A program made the position numbers and the translations under genes. From Uranotaenia lowii (lineage: Eukaryota; Arthropoda; Insecta; Diptera; Culicidae): 64,000 bases of DNA. The stretch lies in NCBI RefSeq assembly GCF_029784155.1, contig NC_073693.1, forward strand, positions 354,024,591 to 354,088,590. Direction: 5' to 3'. A model generated the notes under the pieces. It made no database searches, had not been told where the DNA came from, and worked only from the letters and a program-made list of their open reading frames with translations. This document shows positions 20,869-33,042 of the stretch, one piece after another; the stretch's first letter is position 1, and each line of letters opens with the position of its first letter.

Positions 20869-23191
20869 TATGTTTGTTTTGTTTTGTCATATTTGCTTTT
20901 TTTACGATTTCCTTCACTTTTGAGTTATATTTTGTCATTCGTAGTCTTTTGTTTGTATTTATTTTTAAATTTTCTGATATTTTCATCATTCATGTCATTT
21001 TTGGGAACTTTATAATTTTTTTAAAATTTTAGTTCTTGGCGTTAAATTTTATAAAAAAAATACTTGAAAATGAAAATCTCTAACTTTGAACCAGAAGATA
21101 ATATAGTAAAAACGATAAAAACGTTGACGACTTTTCAATTTTAGACAAAAATTTAAGCTTACTTCTTATTCAATAATACACTTGATTGGACTAAACACAA
21201 TCAAATTAATTTTGAACATGCTTTAGCTTTGATAAAAAGAATCATGAAGATGAATATTGTGAAATTAAGAAGATTTTTTATATAAAGTGAACTTCAAAAA
21301 ATGCAACTGATGAAAGTGTAACAATTACTTGAGAAACAAAGATCAATCATTTGTGACAATGAAATATTTGCTGAATGAGAACAGAACAATAAAGCTTCAT
21401 ATTGTGTTTGCTGCTATAAAACTTTTTCCTCTTAGCAAAATTATATTTTAGAACCAAAAGATCGGGAAGTTTTCCAAAATTTTGCCTAGTTTGTTCATTT
21501 TTTTTTCAAGAAAAATTAAGCTTGGATTACACAGGATATTGTTCTTGGTAAATTGGTCGTTTTATTTCAGAATTAACTTGTTAGATTATGTACAATTGGT
21601 GCTATTTTTTATCTGGTATGTAATTTCCAGTAAGGTCTCAAAATCAATCACCTTTTTTTTAAACAAACTATCTTCTTCACGATAATCCTCTGTTGAGAAA
21701 TCAATCACCGCAGATCTGAAAAACCGTTTGATCGAATCATTACCGATTCATGCGTTCCCATCTGTGGGTTCAGAGAAGTGCCGCCAATAAAGCCATCATA
21801 ATACTAACTCATGTCAATCATCAGCGTCATCAAACATCAAACATCAAATACATCGTTAGAGTGGTTCAATCGGATATATTTATTGGATTATTGGATTTGT
21901 ATGTTTTGTTTAAAAGTAGTAAAAAAAATAATTAAAGGGTTAAAATCAAAGGGATACCAAATTTTTCTAATCTTATTTTTTACTTGAGTTCAGGCTGATA
22001 CGTCAATAAGGTACCTTGAAGTAATTTGGAAAATTCTTTAAGATGAATCACCTTTGTGTGAATATTAATTCCCCCTCCTTCACACAAACCGGAACGCCCG
22101 GTGAAGATGTTGACGGATCGCCGGACAACGACGAGATCTTAAATTGGCGAGAGCCTCAATTTCACACCACGATGGCAAACCAATTTCTTCTCCCCAACAA
22201 AACTTGCCGCCCAGTTGTCGAGACATGTGTGTGCTTTTTTTTATCTATGCCGGCACAATTTTCTCACACTTTTGAACTTGAAGTTTGCTGGAGCTCAGAG
22301 GGACCCCAAACAGTGTGTGGATTTTCCAAACTCATGTTTGCCCCGAAACGCGACACGAACTGATGTTTGGTTCCAATGAATGAATCAATGAGTAAACTCT
22401 AAACGAAACACACCACATGAAATGTAATAAAGGTCGATTCTCTGTGTCCAGCCAGACTTTTAGGCCTCCTTTAGCTGAGTTTGCTCCGTCGATGATAATC
22501 TAGTAGTGTGGGGCCAAATTAAGGTCAGGGCTCAGCGAAACCGACAAGATAAAAGTGGATTAGCGGCGAGTTCTATTAAATCGATTGTTTTCGAGACCAA
22601 TTGAAGGAATCAAGTCTCGTATGTGCTTTTCACGTGATTCTCGATTGATTTCGATACTTGTACTTTGAGATGGATTTTCACACTTCGTAAAAAGCTGAAT
22701 GAATGACAAAAAATTAAGTCCTTTTAAAGTGACCGAATGAGAAAATCATTTCGCAGCAGAGCCAATAAAAACTACACAAAGAACACAGCTGATGATGCTG
22801 ATAAAGGCACAGCAAAAATAAGAAATGGTGAAAAAATCATTCTCGATGGGGTCCATGTGAGTATCTGTAGTGATTCAATAATCGAGTGCTTATTTATGTG
22901 ACAACCTGTGATTGTGGTGACATATTCATGGATAAATTAAAAATAAATGAATGAAGCCAATGAAATCGCAAAAAAAAAAACCAAAAGTCAGGAAGAATTA
23001 AAAAAAAATTCATATTTTGTGAATAACCTAACAAACCTTCTTTCTCAAATAAATAACAAAGTATTGATTGAGAAAATTTCAAATTTAAATAAATAATATG
23101 ATAATTAATTGGCATTGAAGTTTAAGTTGAGGGTTTTTATTACAAATTCACACTTTGATCACCTCCATTTTGAGCTCTGTCTGTTGAATTC
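20869..23191. other. Mixed-complexity DNA, no gene recognised
   Basis: AT-rich to about 21.7 kb, then more complex from 21.7 to 22.9 kb. A 106-codon ATG frame at 22043-22363 (cysteine-containing, no domain or signal peptide) is the longest. It has no codon-level support and is not called. Confidence 0.4.
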
Positions 23192-23265
23192 GGGGTGGTC
23201 GTTAAGCCTTATAGCGAACGTGTCTGGCTTAAAATCCAGAGGTCCAGGGATCAAATCCTGCCATC
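23192..23265 (+). other. tRNA-like sequence (degenerate tRNA or SINE head)
   Basis: The stretch begins GGGTGG and ends CCATCC, which can pair. It has a D-arm/A-box-like 'tggtcgttaagcc', an anticodon-like arm TCTGG-cttaaaat-CCAGA (8-nt loop, one too many) and a B-box-like 'gggatcaaatcc' (consensus has T for the first A). The oversized loop and imperfect B box argue against a functional tRNA. A tRNA pseudogene or the head of a SINE is more likely. Confidence 0.5.
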
Positions 23266-23390
23266 CTGAAATCTTGGTTAAGGAAATTTTGTAAGTCTTC
23301 AGACGTAAAACGTATTCAACGGAATGAAACAATGTAACAAAGAAAACGGAAATTGTAAACGCTAAGAAAATAATTTAAAAATTTTAAAAT

Positions 23391-26075
23391 TTTGAAAATT
23401 TTGAAAATTTTGGACAATTTTGACAGTTTTGACAATTTTGACAATTTTGACAATTTTGACAATTTTGACAATTTTGACAATTTTGACAATTTTGAGAATT
23501 TTGGCAATTTTGACAATTTTGACAATTTTGAAAATTTTGACAATTTTGACAATTTTGACAATTTTGACAATTTTGACAATTTTGACAATTTTGACAATTT
23601 TGACAATTGTGACAATTTTGACAATTTTGACAATTTTGACAATTTTGACAATTTTGACAATTTTGACAATTTTGACAATTTTGACAATTTTGACAATTTT
23701 GACAATTTTGACAATTTTGACAATTTTGACAATTTTGACAATTTTGACAATTTTGACAATTTTGACAATTTTGACAATTTTGACAATTTTGACAATTTTG
23801 ACAATTTTGACAATTTTGACAATTTTGACAATTTTGACAATTTTGACAATTTTGACAATTTTGACAATTTTGACAATTTTGACAATTTTGACAATTTTGA
23901 CAATTTTGACAATTTTGACAATTTTGACAATTTTGACAATTTTGACAATTTTGACAATTTTGACAATTTTGACAATTTTGACAATTTTGACAATTTTGAC
24001 AATTTGACAATTTTGACAATTTTGACAATTTTGACAATTTTGACAATTTTGACAATTTTGACAATTTTGACAATTTTGACAATTTTGACAATTTTGACAA
24101 TTTTGACAATTTTGACAATTTTGACAATTTTGACAATTTTGACAATTTTGACAATTTTGACAATTTTGACAATTTTGACAATTTTGACAATTTTGACAAT
24201 TTTGACAATTTTGACAATTTTGACAATTTTGACAATTTTGACAATTTTGACAATTTTGACAATTTTGACAATTTTGACAATTTTGACAATTTTGACAATT
24301 TGACAATTTTGACAATTTTGACAATTTTGACAATTTTGACAATTTTGACAATTTTGACAATTTTGACAATTTTGACAATTTTGACAATTTTGACAATTTT
24401 GACAATTTTGACAATTTTGACAATTTTGACAATTTTGACAATTTGACAATTTTGACAATTTTGACAATTTTGACAATTTTGACAATTTTGACAATTTTGA
24501 CAATTTTGACAATTTTGACAATTTTGACAATTTTGACAATTTTGACAATTTTGACAATTTTGACAATTTTGACAATTTTGACAATTTTGACAATTTTGAC
24601 AATTTTGACAATTTTGACAATTTTGACAATTTTGACAATTTTGACAATTTTGACAATTTTGACAATTTTGACAATTTTGACAATTTTGACAATTTTGACA
24701 ATTTTGACAATTTTGACAATTTTGACAATTTTGACAATTTTGACAATTTTGACAATTTTGACAATTTTGACAATTTTGACAATTTGACAATTTTGACAAT
24801 TTTGACAATTTTGACAATTTTGACAATTTTGACAATTTTGACAATTTTGACAATTTTGACAATTTTGACAATTTTGACAATTTTGACAATTTTGACAATT
24901 TTGACAATTTTGACAATTTTGACAATTTTGACAATTTTGACAATTTTGACAATTTTGACAATTTTGACAATTTTGACAATTTTGACAATTTTGACAATTT
25001 TGACAATTTTGACAATTTTGACAATTTTGACAATTTTGACAATTTTGAAAATTTTGAAAATTTTGACAATTTTGACAATTTTGACAATTTTGACAATTTT
25101 GACAATTTTGACAATTTTGACAATTTTGACAATTTTGACAATTTTGACAATTTTGACAATTTTGACAATTTTGACAATTTTGACAATTTTGACAATTTTG
25201 ACAATTTTGACAATTTTGACAATTTTGACAATTGTGACAATTGTGACAATTGTGAGAATTTTGACAATTTTGACAATTTTGGCAATTTTGACAATTTTGA
25301 CAATTGTGACAATTTTGACAATTTTGACAATTTTGACAATTTGAAAATTTTGACAATTTTGACAATTTTGACAATTTTGACAATTTTGACAATTTTGACA
25401 ATTTTGACAATTTTGACAATTTTGACAATTTTGACAATTTTGACAATTTTGACAATTTTGACAATTTTGACAATTTTGACAATTTTGACAATTTTGACAA
25501 TTTTGACAATTTTGACAATTTTGACAATTTTGACAATTTTGACAATTTTGACAATTTTGACAATTTTGACAATTTTGACAATTTTGACAATTTTGACAAT
25601 TTTGACAATTTTGACAATTTTGACAATTTTGACAATTTTGACAATTTTGACAATTTTGACAATTTTGACAATTTTGACAATTTTGACAATTTTGACAATT
25701 TTGACAATTTTGACAATTTTGACAATTTTGACAATTTTGACAATTTTGACAATTTTGACAATTTTGACAATTTTGACAATTTTGACAATTTTGACAATTT
25801 TGACAATTTTGACAATTTTGACAATTTTGACAATTTTGACAATTTTGACAATTTTGACAATTTTGACAATTTTGACAATTTTGACAATTTTGACAATTTT
25901 GACAATTTTGACAATTTTGACAATTTTGACAATTTTGACATTTAGTCCATTCAACTAAATTTAATGAAAATCGAATTGAGCTTTTTCCATTTTCAGCAAT
26001 GTTATTGAAATTTTGGAAATTTTGGAAATTTTGGACATTTTGGGAAATTTTGAAAGTTTTGACAATTCAAAGCAC
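23391..26075. repeat. 9-bp minisatellite array A, unit GACAATTTT
   Basis: About 280 tandem copies of a 9-bp unit. Most units are identical, with sparse single-base variants (for example gacaattgt, gaaaatttt, gagaatttt). Single-T deletions near 24003, 24300, 24442, 24782 and 25340 break the register. At 26000-26075 the array decays into irregular 'gaaattttg' units. Every reading frame is open for long spans because the unit is a multiple of three without a stop. These are not genes. Confidence 0.97.
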
Positions 26076-28754
26076 CAAAGATTTGTCAAAATTGCGTTCA
26101 ACAATAGCTTTATAGCATTTCTGTTCTCTCTCAGTACTTTGAGCCAATGATTTCTTTTCATAGATTTGTAGATAGTGAGGAAGTAAGAATAGAGTAATGT
26201 TTTAACTTTTTATCCCTGGCCGGGGGGGGGGGGGCTGAGCTGAGGGACCGAGGCAATTGCTCCTTTTGCCCTCCTCTTAATCCGGCCTTGCCTTACACAA
26301 TTAACAATCTTTTGCTATTCGTTTCACCAGAGCACTATTTGGCAACTTAAAGTTCTGTAAGAGTTATTTGAAAATCTCGACTCTCAGAACGCAAGTGCGT
26401 GGAATGTGTCTAAAGCGTGTTTCCAGTGATGCATTTTAAAGTTAATTTTTCTGTATTGACAAGTTTTATCTTTCGAGTTCATTTGAGGAGTCAGGGTCTT
26501 ATTGAAAATATCTAGCATTTGACAGAAAGCCAAAACATTGAGCCAGCATTGGCTTTGGCAGAGGCGATTCTTAAACAAGTGGTAACACGTTGTCAACATT
26601 GAATCCTCACACGCATTCCGGTAGTCATCCGGGTTATGTTAATTAACGAGAGCAAAAACAAAAGAACCGGATCACCGGATCACCTTGTCAAAACAGCCGG
26701 CCCAATGCCAAATCAGGAAAGCGCGTGCGTGTGCTTCACGCAACATTTACGCACCAACGCATACGCACCAAGATTAGTGCCAAATAAGGCAGTGCTCAAT
26801 TAGTAAGATTAGCCAAAAACGCCTTATCAAAACCACCTGCTTGTTTCTTAGGTCATTAGGAAGTTGGTCTCAAAAAACGAAAATGTGTGTTTATATGTGC
26901 ATAAACTGAATTAAGTTGCCGAATTGAGTTGAACGTAGCAAGAAGAAAAAAAAATCCTATATCTACTTGAATTTTACAGCCGACCGCATTTGGCTGGTCA
27001 CACATTCGACTTGTCTATTTTCAAGTTTTGTGTGCGTTTTTTTATTGTGTGTGCAATTTTCACGAACCAAGTGATTGAAGCGTTGAAACATTTATGAAGT
27101 TTAAACAAGCAATTATAATTACACATAGTGGACTATTGGATTTAAGAAAAACAATGATTTTTGAGCATTTAATTCAAAATTTTATGTTTAGAAATTCGAT
27201 ATTTTTTACCCAATTGAACTTGAAACCCGTATTCAAGAATACAAAAGCATCGATCGAAATCCCACTGTGCAACTCAAATCCGAAGCGTATCCTTCGCTTT
27301 TGAGGCAAGGAAAAAATTATCAATGCAGTTCATAACGGATTTCCTGCATAGCAGATTTTAACAGCTCCCGCGCCTCTTATCCTAGAGGCTAGACGATTGA
27401 GTTGCCTTGCAGTAAGAAGCTAGTTATTTTTGTGATTGCTTTTGAACCGTGGCCATTTTATTGATTTCTCCTCCTCCATTTGCGCTCAAATTTGACCACT
27501 TTTGGTCATTTATGAGACGGTGGCCTTCAAGGAGTTATGAGGTTGGATGGCTGACTTGCTGTCGGAATAACTTACCGAAAAACTTATCCGTTTGACATTG
27601 GACGAGGACATCTTAGGCCGCACCTTGGACTTCACCGAGAGTCGTCGAGTTGATGGATGAATCAACTGAATGGTAAGGGGGGATGATGACAGAAGACTAG
27701 AGCAGGCAGCCATTCAGGCAATAAACCGTCCAGGCGTGACCCGACATTTGTTCGAAGACCATTTCCGTAGTCATAAAGAGAGCCATCGTTGTGCGCGGTC
27801 TCGGTTCGATGCAAGGTGTTTGCGGTTTTTTTTTCCTTCGAATGTTATCTACTGCTAATCCAGTGAGGTACAAAGTGCAAAGATTAACACCGTCCGGCCG
27901 GCTGTTCGTGTCTCTTGATAGATTTTACTGGGCCGTTCGATGCGGCTTGTAGGAAGTTACTCGGTTGATTAGTTATGATGGCGCAAGAATGTCACAACTA
28001 TCGCTGCTTATGATTTATCAGGCAGTTTTTAGTGTTTGATTTTAGAATCCGGCTACTAATGGCAGGATTTGGATAGAATAAATCTGACTAAATCCAGGAG
28101 AGAGGTCGTTGGTCCACTTTGAGAAAAAAATCCTTTTCTGCTGCTGTGAAACATTGTTGAAAAGATTTCCCACGGTATTGAAGACTTACTATACAAAGTA
28201 CGTACGATCCTTTAAACCATTTGTCCGGTCATACATTTTAAGGTGTAAATTTCCGAACTAGGACGCTAAAAATTTTAATTATCTACTATGTATCTGATCG
28301 TCATGCAACATTCCACATCGTGGTTTTAAAAGACGGACAATCGATTTCAGGCATCAAGTTGATATCCAAAAACGGCAAATTGGGTCGTCCATATAAACTG
28401 CTTCCGGTAGTATCGATCAAAGTGAATATTTGCACACTATCCATATTGACTGCTTAAAAATATTCTTGCATAAAAATATGCTAAATTCAGTTGATATATG
28501 AGATTTATTCAAAGCAATTTCGAAAATCTTGAGGAGCTTGCGTGAAGTAAATGATGAAACAGTTTGCGGTTTTTTATTCTTAGTAGAACATATTTATGAA
28601 GACTTGAAAATGATAGACTTTGAATAAATGTTAGTTTATTCCTAAAATTACAAATTATAAAATAATTATCGATAGTTACGCTTGAGGAATACATGAGAAT
28701 TTTGTATCGGGAACAAGATCATTACCATGACACAGTAGAGGCGTGGGTAAATTT
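26076..28754. other. Intergenic or intronic DNA, no gene recognised
   Basis: A poly-G run lies near 26221-26234. Sequence complexity is higher at 26590-26800 and 27400-27960, but no frame carries a recognisable domain or convincing splice pair. A fragment of an old element or regulatory DNA is possible. Confidence 0.4.
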
Positions 28755-28856
28755 TGTCAGGCTACCCCATTATGGGGCACCGACGTCAGTTGTACCCTGA
28801 ACATTTCATTCAGTGTCTTCATTACTCCATCACACACAATCCACACAAATTATCTA
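28755..28856 (+). repeat. 5' LTR of the copia-like element
   Basis: About 102 bp starting TGTCAGG. It aligns over its length with 32341-32441, differing at many positions, so the insertion is old. The end next to the primer site (tatcta) does not match the other copy, leaving the boundary tentative. Confidence 0.65.
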
Positions 28857-29289
28857 GGTTATGGGCCCAACAGCGAGGGAAAAGTAAAAAAAAAACAAAG
28901 TCCGTGTTTTTACTCGCGTCAATCGAATTGTACGCAAGTATTTCGGAGGGTAATCGCGAAAAGTAATAGAGGGGAAACGATTAACGCTACAGAAGCTCGG
29001 AAACAACAATTACACGACTTGGCGCTTCAAGGTCGAGTTGTTGCTTGATCGGGAGTTAAGCCGGAGACCAAAGCGGTTGCAACGTGGAGGCTAGGAGACG
29101 CCAAAGCAAGGTTGACCACCTATTGACCACCGATTGATTGAGGACAGCCAGCATGGATTGATTCGCTCATCGACGACGGCCAAAGCTACTTGGACGTCAT
29201 TCCAGAACCGCCACCAGAAGATGACCCTAGCCTCAAAAGTGTCGCTACTCAAAAGGATTTGAGATAAACGCTACGTCAACGGAGAAGAT

Positions 29290-32200
29290 ATGGCCGATCA
29301 CCTGTTCGAGATGGGAGTGCTGTTTGCTTGTTTAGCAAACGCCAGACAAGAGCTCCAACAGAATCTCATGGTCGCGATGATCTTGAGAAGTCTCCCCAGT
29401 TCTTTTGACACGCTAACGATAGCTCTCGAAGGCAGATCGGACGAAGAGGTCGTGCTCGAGTTGGTCAAGCGGAAGCCACTTGACGAGGCAGCGGAGCAGC
29501 GGGGCTCAGCGCCCGGCACGATGCTGCAGAGGCCACTGTCAAGAAATGAGCCTTATTATGAAGCACTTCATGTTCCGGGTCTGTCTCTGAACTTACTTTC
29601 GGTGCGCGCGCTAAGCAAACTACTGTAATTTTCGACACAGCTGGCTGTTGGATCATGCGAGGAGAAATCACTATTGCCGCGACACCATGAAGGATGGCCT
29701 GTACTACATCAAGCAACCACAGAGCGTCGTCATGGTGGCATACGACCATCACCATAAGGATTGTAAGCACGTTTAGCATAGAAGATTCGGCCACCGGGAT
29801 CCGAAAGCGATTCATCGAGTGCAGAAGAGCGGTCTGGCGGACGGTATCACAATCCACGAGTGCAACGTTGACGAGCAGTGCGAACGCTGCCTGAAAGGTA
29901 AGATGTCACGTGTTACCTTCCCCAGCAAATTGACGCCAACGTCAGCTGCTCCTATGGATCTGGTGCACACGGGCGTTTGCGGTTCGGTTGACACATCGTA
30001 GGTCAGTGGTTATCGGTACTTTATAACCGTCATTGATGACCATACCAGATACTGCGTGCTCTTCCTATTAAAGGAAAAATCAGAACTCCCAACGAAAATT
30101 GAAGAATATGTCGCTCGTGCCAAGGCGCTGTTCATTCAGATCAGGGCAGAGAGTACAATAGCAAGCAACTGCGGTCGTTCTACAAGCGAGAGGGGATTGC
30201 GCCACAGTACAGCCCTCAAAAGAACGGGATTGCGGAACGAAAGAACCGTTCCCTCATCGAGATGGTGCGCTGCATGCTTTAGATACGAAGATAGAGCAAC
30301 GTTACTGGGCTGAGGCTCTTAGTACGGCAGGATACCTCCAAAACATTTTGCCTACTAAACCTCTTGACGTCACGCCCTTTGAGCTCTGGAATGGTGCAAA
30401 ACTTGGAAGTTTTCGGCTGCAGCGCTTGGGTACACATTCCTAAAGAAAAGAGCAAGAAACTGGACGCCACAGCTCAAAAGCTGATATTCATCGGTTATTC
30501 GCCGGAGCACAAGGCATACCGCGTCTTGGACAGAGCCACCCGTCAGAACCACGTAAGCCGAGATGCCAAATTTATCGAAGACGAAAGGGACTCAAGCGTA
30601 GAAGGTACCTGGTGAAGTATTTCGAAGTAGAACCCCGCAGCTACTCCGAAGCTATTAAACGACCCGATGCTGCTGTCTGGCAGGTAGCAATGCAGGAGTG
30701 CCGCCTGGAAACAAACTGGTTGGGTGCAAATGGACTTTTAAAAGAAAGCAAGGCGAAAACAGGCAAATAATGCATCATGAAAAGCAAGACTAGTTGCTCA
30801 AGGATTCTCGCAAAAATCCGGACAATATTAGGACGAGGTATATGCCCCCGTCGTACGACAGGTGACCCTACGAACAGTGCTCGTGTTGGCCAGCAACCAA
30901 CAGATGCTAGTCAAGCACTTGGACGTTATTTGTTAAGTTTTATTAGTGACGCTTTACCATCTCCGTGGCATTCGTGTCATACCTGGACATAAAAAGCGCC
31001 TACCTGTATGATGACTTGAAGGAGAATGTCTACATGACTTCGAATGAAACGACGGCATTGTGTGTCGCCTAAAACGAAGCATTTATGGACTTAAACTGTC
31101 TGTCAGGGCCAGGAGTAAGAAAAAAGACGGATTCTTCAAATGGGGTTCGTCCAAGCTACTGCCGACAAATGCCTGCACACCCGCAGCCACATAAGGAAGC
31201 AGATCTTCATCCTGATATACGTTGACGATATGGTCATCGCATGCAGCTCGGAAGAGGAGTTCGGAGAAATACTCAGTGCGCTTCAAATAGACTCAAGTTG
31301 TCGTGTCTGGGTGAACTCATACACTTCCTGGACACACGCGTAGAGAGGAAGGGCGACCGTTATACACTGGACCAATCCAACTACATCGGGAAGCTCACCC
31401 AACGATTCGGGCACGAAAACGCTAAACCATCAAAAGTGCCAATGGACCCCGCAAATCTCAAGCAAAAGGAAGAGACCGAAATGCCTACAAACACGTCACA
31501 CCGCAGTTTGGTGGGCAGTTTGCTTTACTTTGCAGTAAACACCAGGCCAGACATCTGCATGGCTACATCGTTGTTGGAAAGAAAAGTGTCAAACCCGTCG
31601 AACAGTGATTGGACCGAAGCAGAGCGGGTCATATGGTTCCTCAAGGCTACGAAAGATTACCGTTTGCATCTAGGATCCGGTATCGACGAACTTGAATGCT
31701 ACGTGGACGCCAGCGACTCTGGCTTTCTACTGAAGTTCGGCGGAAGGCTCGTCGAGTGAGGCACACGAAAAAAGTCATGCGTTGCTAAATCCTCGACCGA
31801 GGTCGAGTACGTGGCCCTGGTGGAAAGTTGCAAGGAGTTTATGTGGTACCGCAAGCTGCTCCAGGGTCTACAGCAAGAACTACGAGCCCCTGTCGTCGTA
31901 TGGGAGGACAACCAATCGTATATGAAGATCATGGAGTCTGAACGCATGGAACGCCGTTTTAAGCCCATTAACACCAAGTATGCGTTCACCAAGAATCTAC
32001 ACTCAAAAGGAATCGAGCTCCGCTACATGCCTACTAAAAACATGGAGGCGGACATAGGGCCCTATTACATAAGACGAGTCACGAGTCATTTTACTCGAGT
32101 GAGCCATTTAGATATAACAGTAGTCGAGTCAAGTAGAATTTCAGTCGAGTAGCTCGACTGAGTCGAGTGCTTGAAGGTTCGTGACTCAGCTGTTTCACTC

Positions 32201-32310
32201 GACTACCGTAATACGACATTTCTCTCGACTCGACAGTGACTGGAGTCGAGTTACTCGTCTTATGTAATGTCTTATATAATAAGGCCCATAATGACAAAGA
32301 GCATCCATTG
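29290..32310 (+). pseudogene. Broken copia-like gag-pol
   Basis: The fragments lie in several frames with stops between them. A gag-like helix region (LRSLPSSFDTL) lies near 29385. A stretch preceding the integrase (CERCLKGKMSR) lies near 29880, followed by the integrase core start (YFITVIDDHTRYC) near 30018. Reverse-transcriptase pieces lie near 30715-31060, with its catalytic box (LIYVDDMVI) near 31210. Next come FLDTRV and SLVGSLLYF near 31325-31530, and an RNase H region (STEVEYVAL, WEDNQS) at 31795-31920. The C-terminus is split by the MITE at 32057. At least several frameshifts and stops make it non-functional. Confidence 0.88.
32057..32287. mobile_element. 231-bp MITE inserted in copia pol
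   Basis: The inverted termini are GGGCCCTATTACATAAGAC at 32057 and a matching right end (minus strand GGGCCTTATTATATAAGAC) at 32287. The right end has an extra internal copy of the 'acataagac' stretch. The interior consists of repeated 'gtcgagt/actcgac' motifs. ATA is duplicated at 32054-32056 and 32288-32290. The flanking codons show it split the conserved 'ADI-x-TK' C-terminal motif of the copia RNase H between I and the next residue. A 3-bp duplication is compatible with PIF/Harbinger-like elements, which is inference. Confidence 0.82.
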
Positions 32311-32340
32311 ATGCATCGAACTAACAACGTTGAGGAAGAG

Positions 32341-32441
32341 TGCCGGGCTATGCATTATGGAGCACTGTTGTCAGTTCTACCCGGAACATTTCATTCAGTG
32401 TTTTCATTATTCTATCACACACAATCCACACAAAATAAACA
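32341..32441 (+). repeat. 3' LTR of the copia-like element
   Basis: It starts TGCCGGG directly after the purine tract and aligns to the 5' LTR. Its end near 'aaataaaca' is a guess. The real LTR may run further if the 5' copy has an internal deletion. Confidence 0.6.
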
Positions 32442-32865
32442 CATACTTTGCATACGAAATTAAACTCATTCCATTGTTGTCAGTCACACCGTTAACCATG
32501 TTGAATCTTTTTCCTCGACCGCTGCCTCTTTTATCTGCGATAAATTTATGGTATAAAACTTCGTTAAACTAGTCAAAAGTGTCCCCTTAACATTTTTTTT
32601 GCTTGGATGCAGAGGTGATTTGGTCCTAAAGCGCAACATTGTTCTCTCTTTTCCAAACCTAACCTTTCTATCAAAATGGATGGCCTCGGTCAATCATGCA
32701 GTAGCAATCATCGGTGACGTGGAACTGTGTTCTACTGTGCCACGCCTGTGATCCTGGAAATTGAAATGATTATAACGAGAATTCACAGAACAAAATAAAA
32801 CTTGCAAGAAGCTATTGAGAGATTGGTTCACATAAAAGAGAAGCATTTCATACGGCATTTTATAC
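32442..32865. other. AT-rich flank of the copia element
   Basis: Nothing is recognised. Part of this may belong to a longer 3' LTR. Confidence 0.35.
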
Positions 32866-33042
32866 GTCTCGGTGGTCGAGTGATTAGCGTGGTAAGACGG
32901 TTATCGCTGGTCGACTGATGGCATGGGTTCGATTCCTACCTCGGTACTGGGTGTTAAAACATAATCTTAAATTTCCAACGTCATTTATTCAGTCTGTAAA
33001 GCCAGAATCGGCTAAGACGGTGTATGTCTTTTCATTTTAGGT
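32866..33042 (+). mobile_element. tRNA-derived SINE
   Basis: The head has an A-box-like 'tggtcgagtgattag' (32873) and a perfect B box GGTTCGATTCC (32926-32936), in the style of class-II (Leu/Ser) tRNAs. The acceptor ends do not pair, and the sequence continues into a non-tRNA body ending near 'cttttcattttag', so this is a SINE and not a tRNA gene. The pol III boxes look intact. The 3' boundary is approximate. Confidence 0.7.

Larger units (their letters stand above)
28755..32441 (+). mobile_element. Decayed Ty1/copia-like LTR retrotransposon
   Basis: Two short similar repeats, 28755-28856 and 32341-32441, share 'catttcattcagtgt' and 'cacacacaatccacacaaa'. The first is followed directly by a primer site (ggttatgggcccaaca, 28857), the internal initiator-tRNA fragment used by copia. 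The second is preceded by a purine tract (gaggaagag). In between, fragments of gag, integrase, reverse transcriptase and RNase H appear in copia order. No target duplication was found, and the 3' boundary of the LTR is uncertain because one copy may carry a deletion. Confidence 0.85.

Noticed and set aside
22043..22363. 106-codon cysteine-containing frame as a small secreted protein
   Set aside because: No signal peptide, no domain, no splice or codon support; length is within chance for this region.
23391..26075. CRISPR-like array
   Set aside because: Tandem 9-bp units without spacers in an insect-type genome; no cas genes.
23391..26075. TTGACA-like bacterial -35 or W-box elements
   Set aside because: They are simply part of the repeated unit and recur hundreds of times.
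26190..26300. MITE between 'ggccggggg' and 'aatccggcct'
   Set aside because: The inverted similarity is short and dominated by a poly-G run.
32866..32950. Functional tRNA gene
   Set aside because: A and B boxes are good, but the acceptor stem does not pair and the sequence continues into a SINE body.
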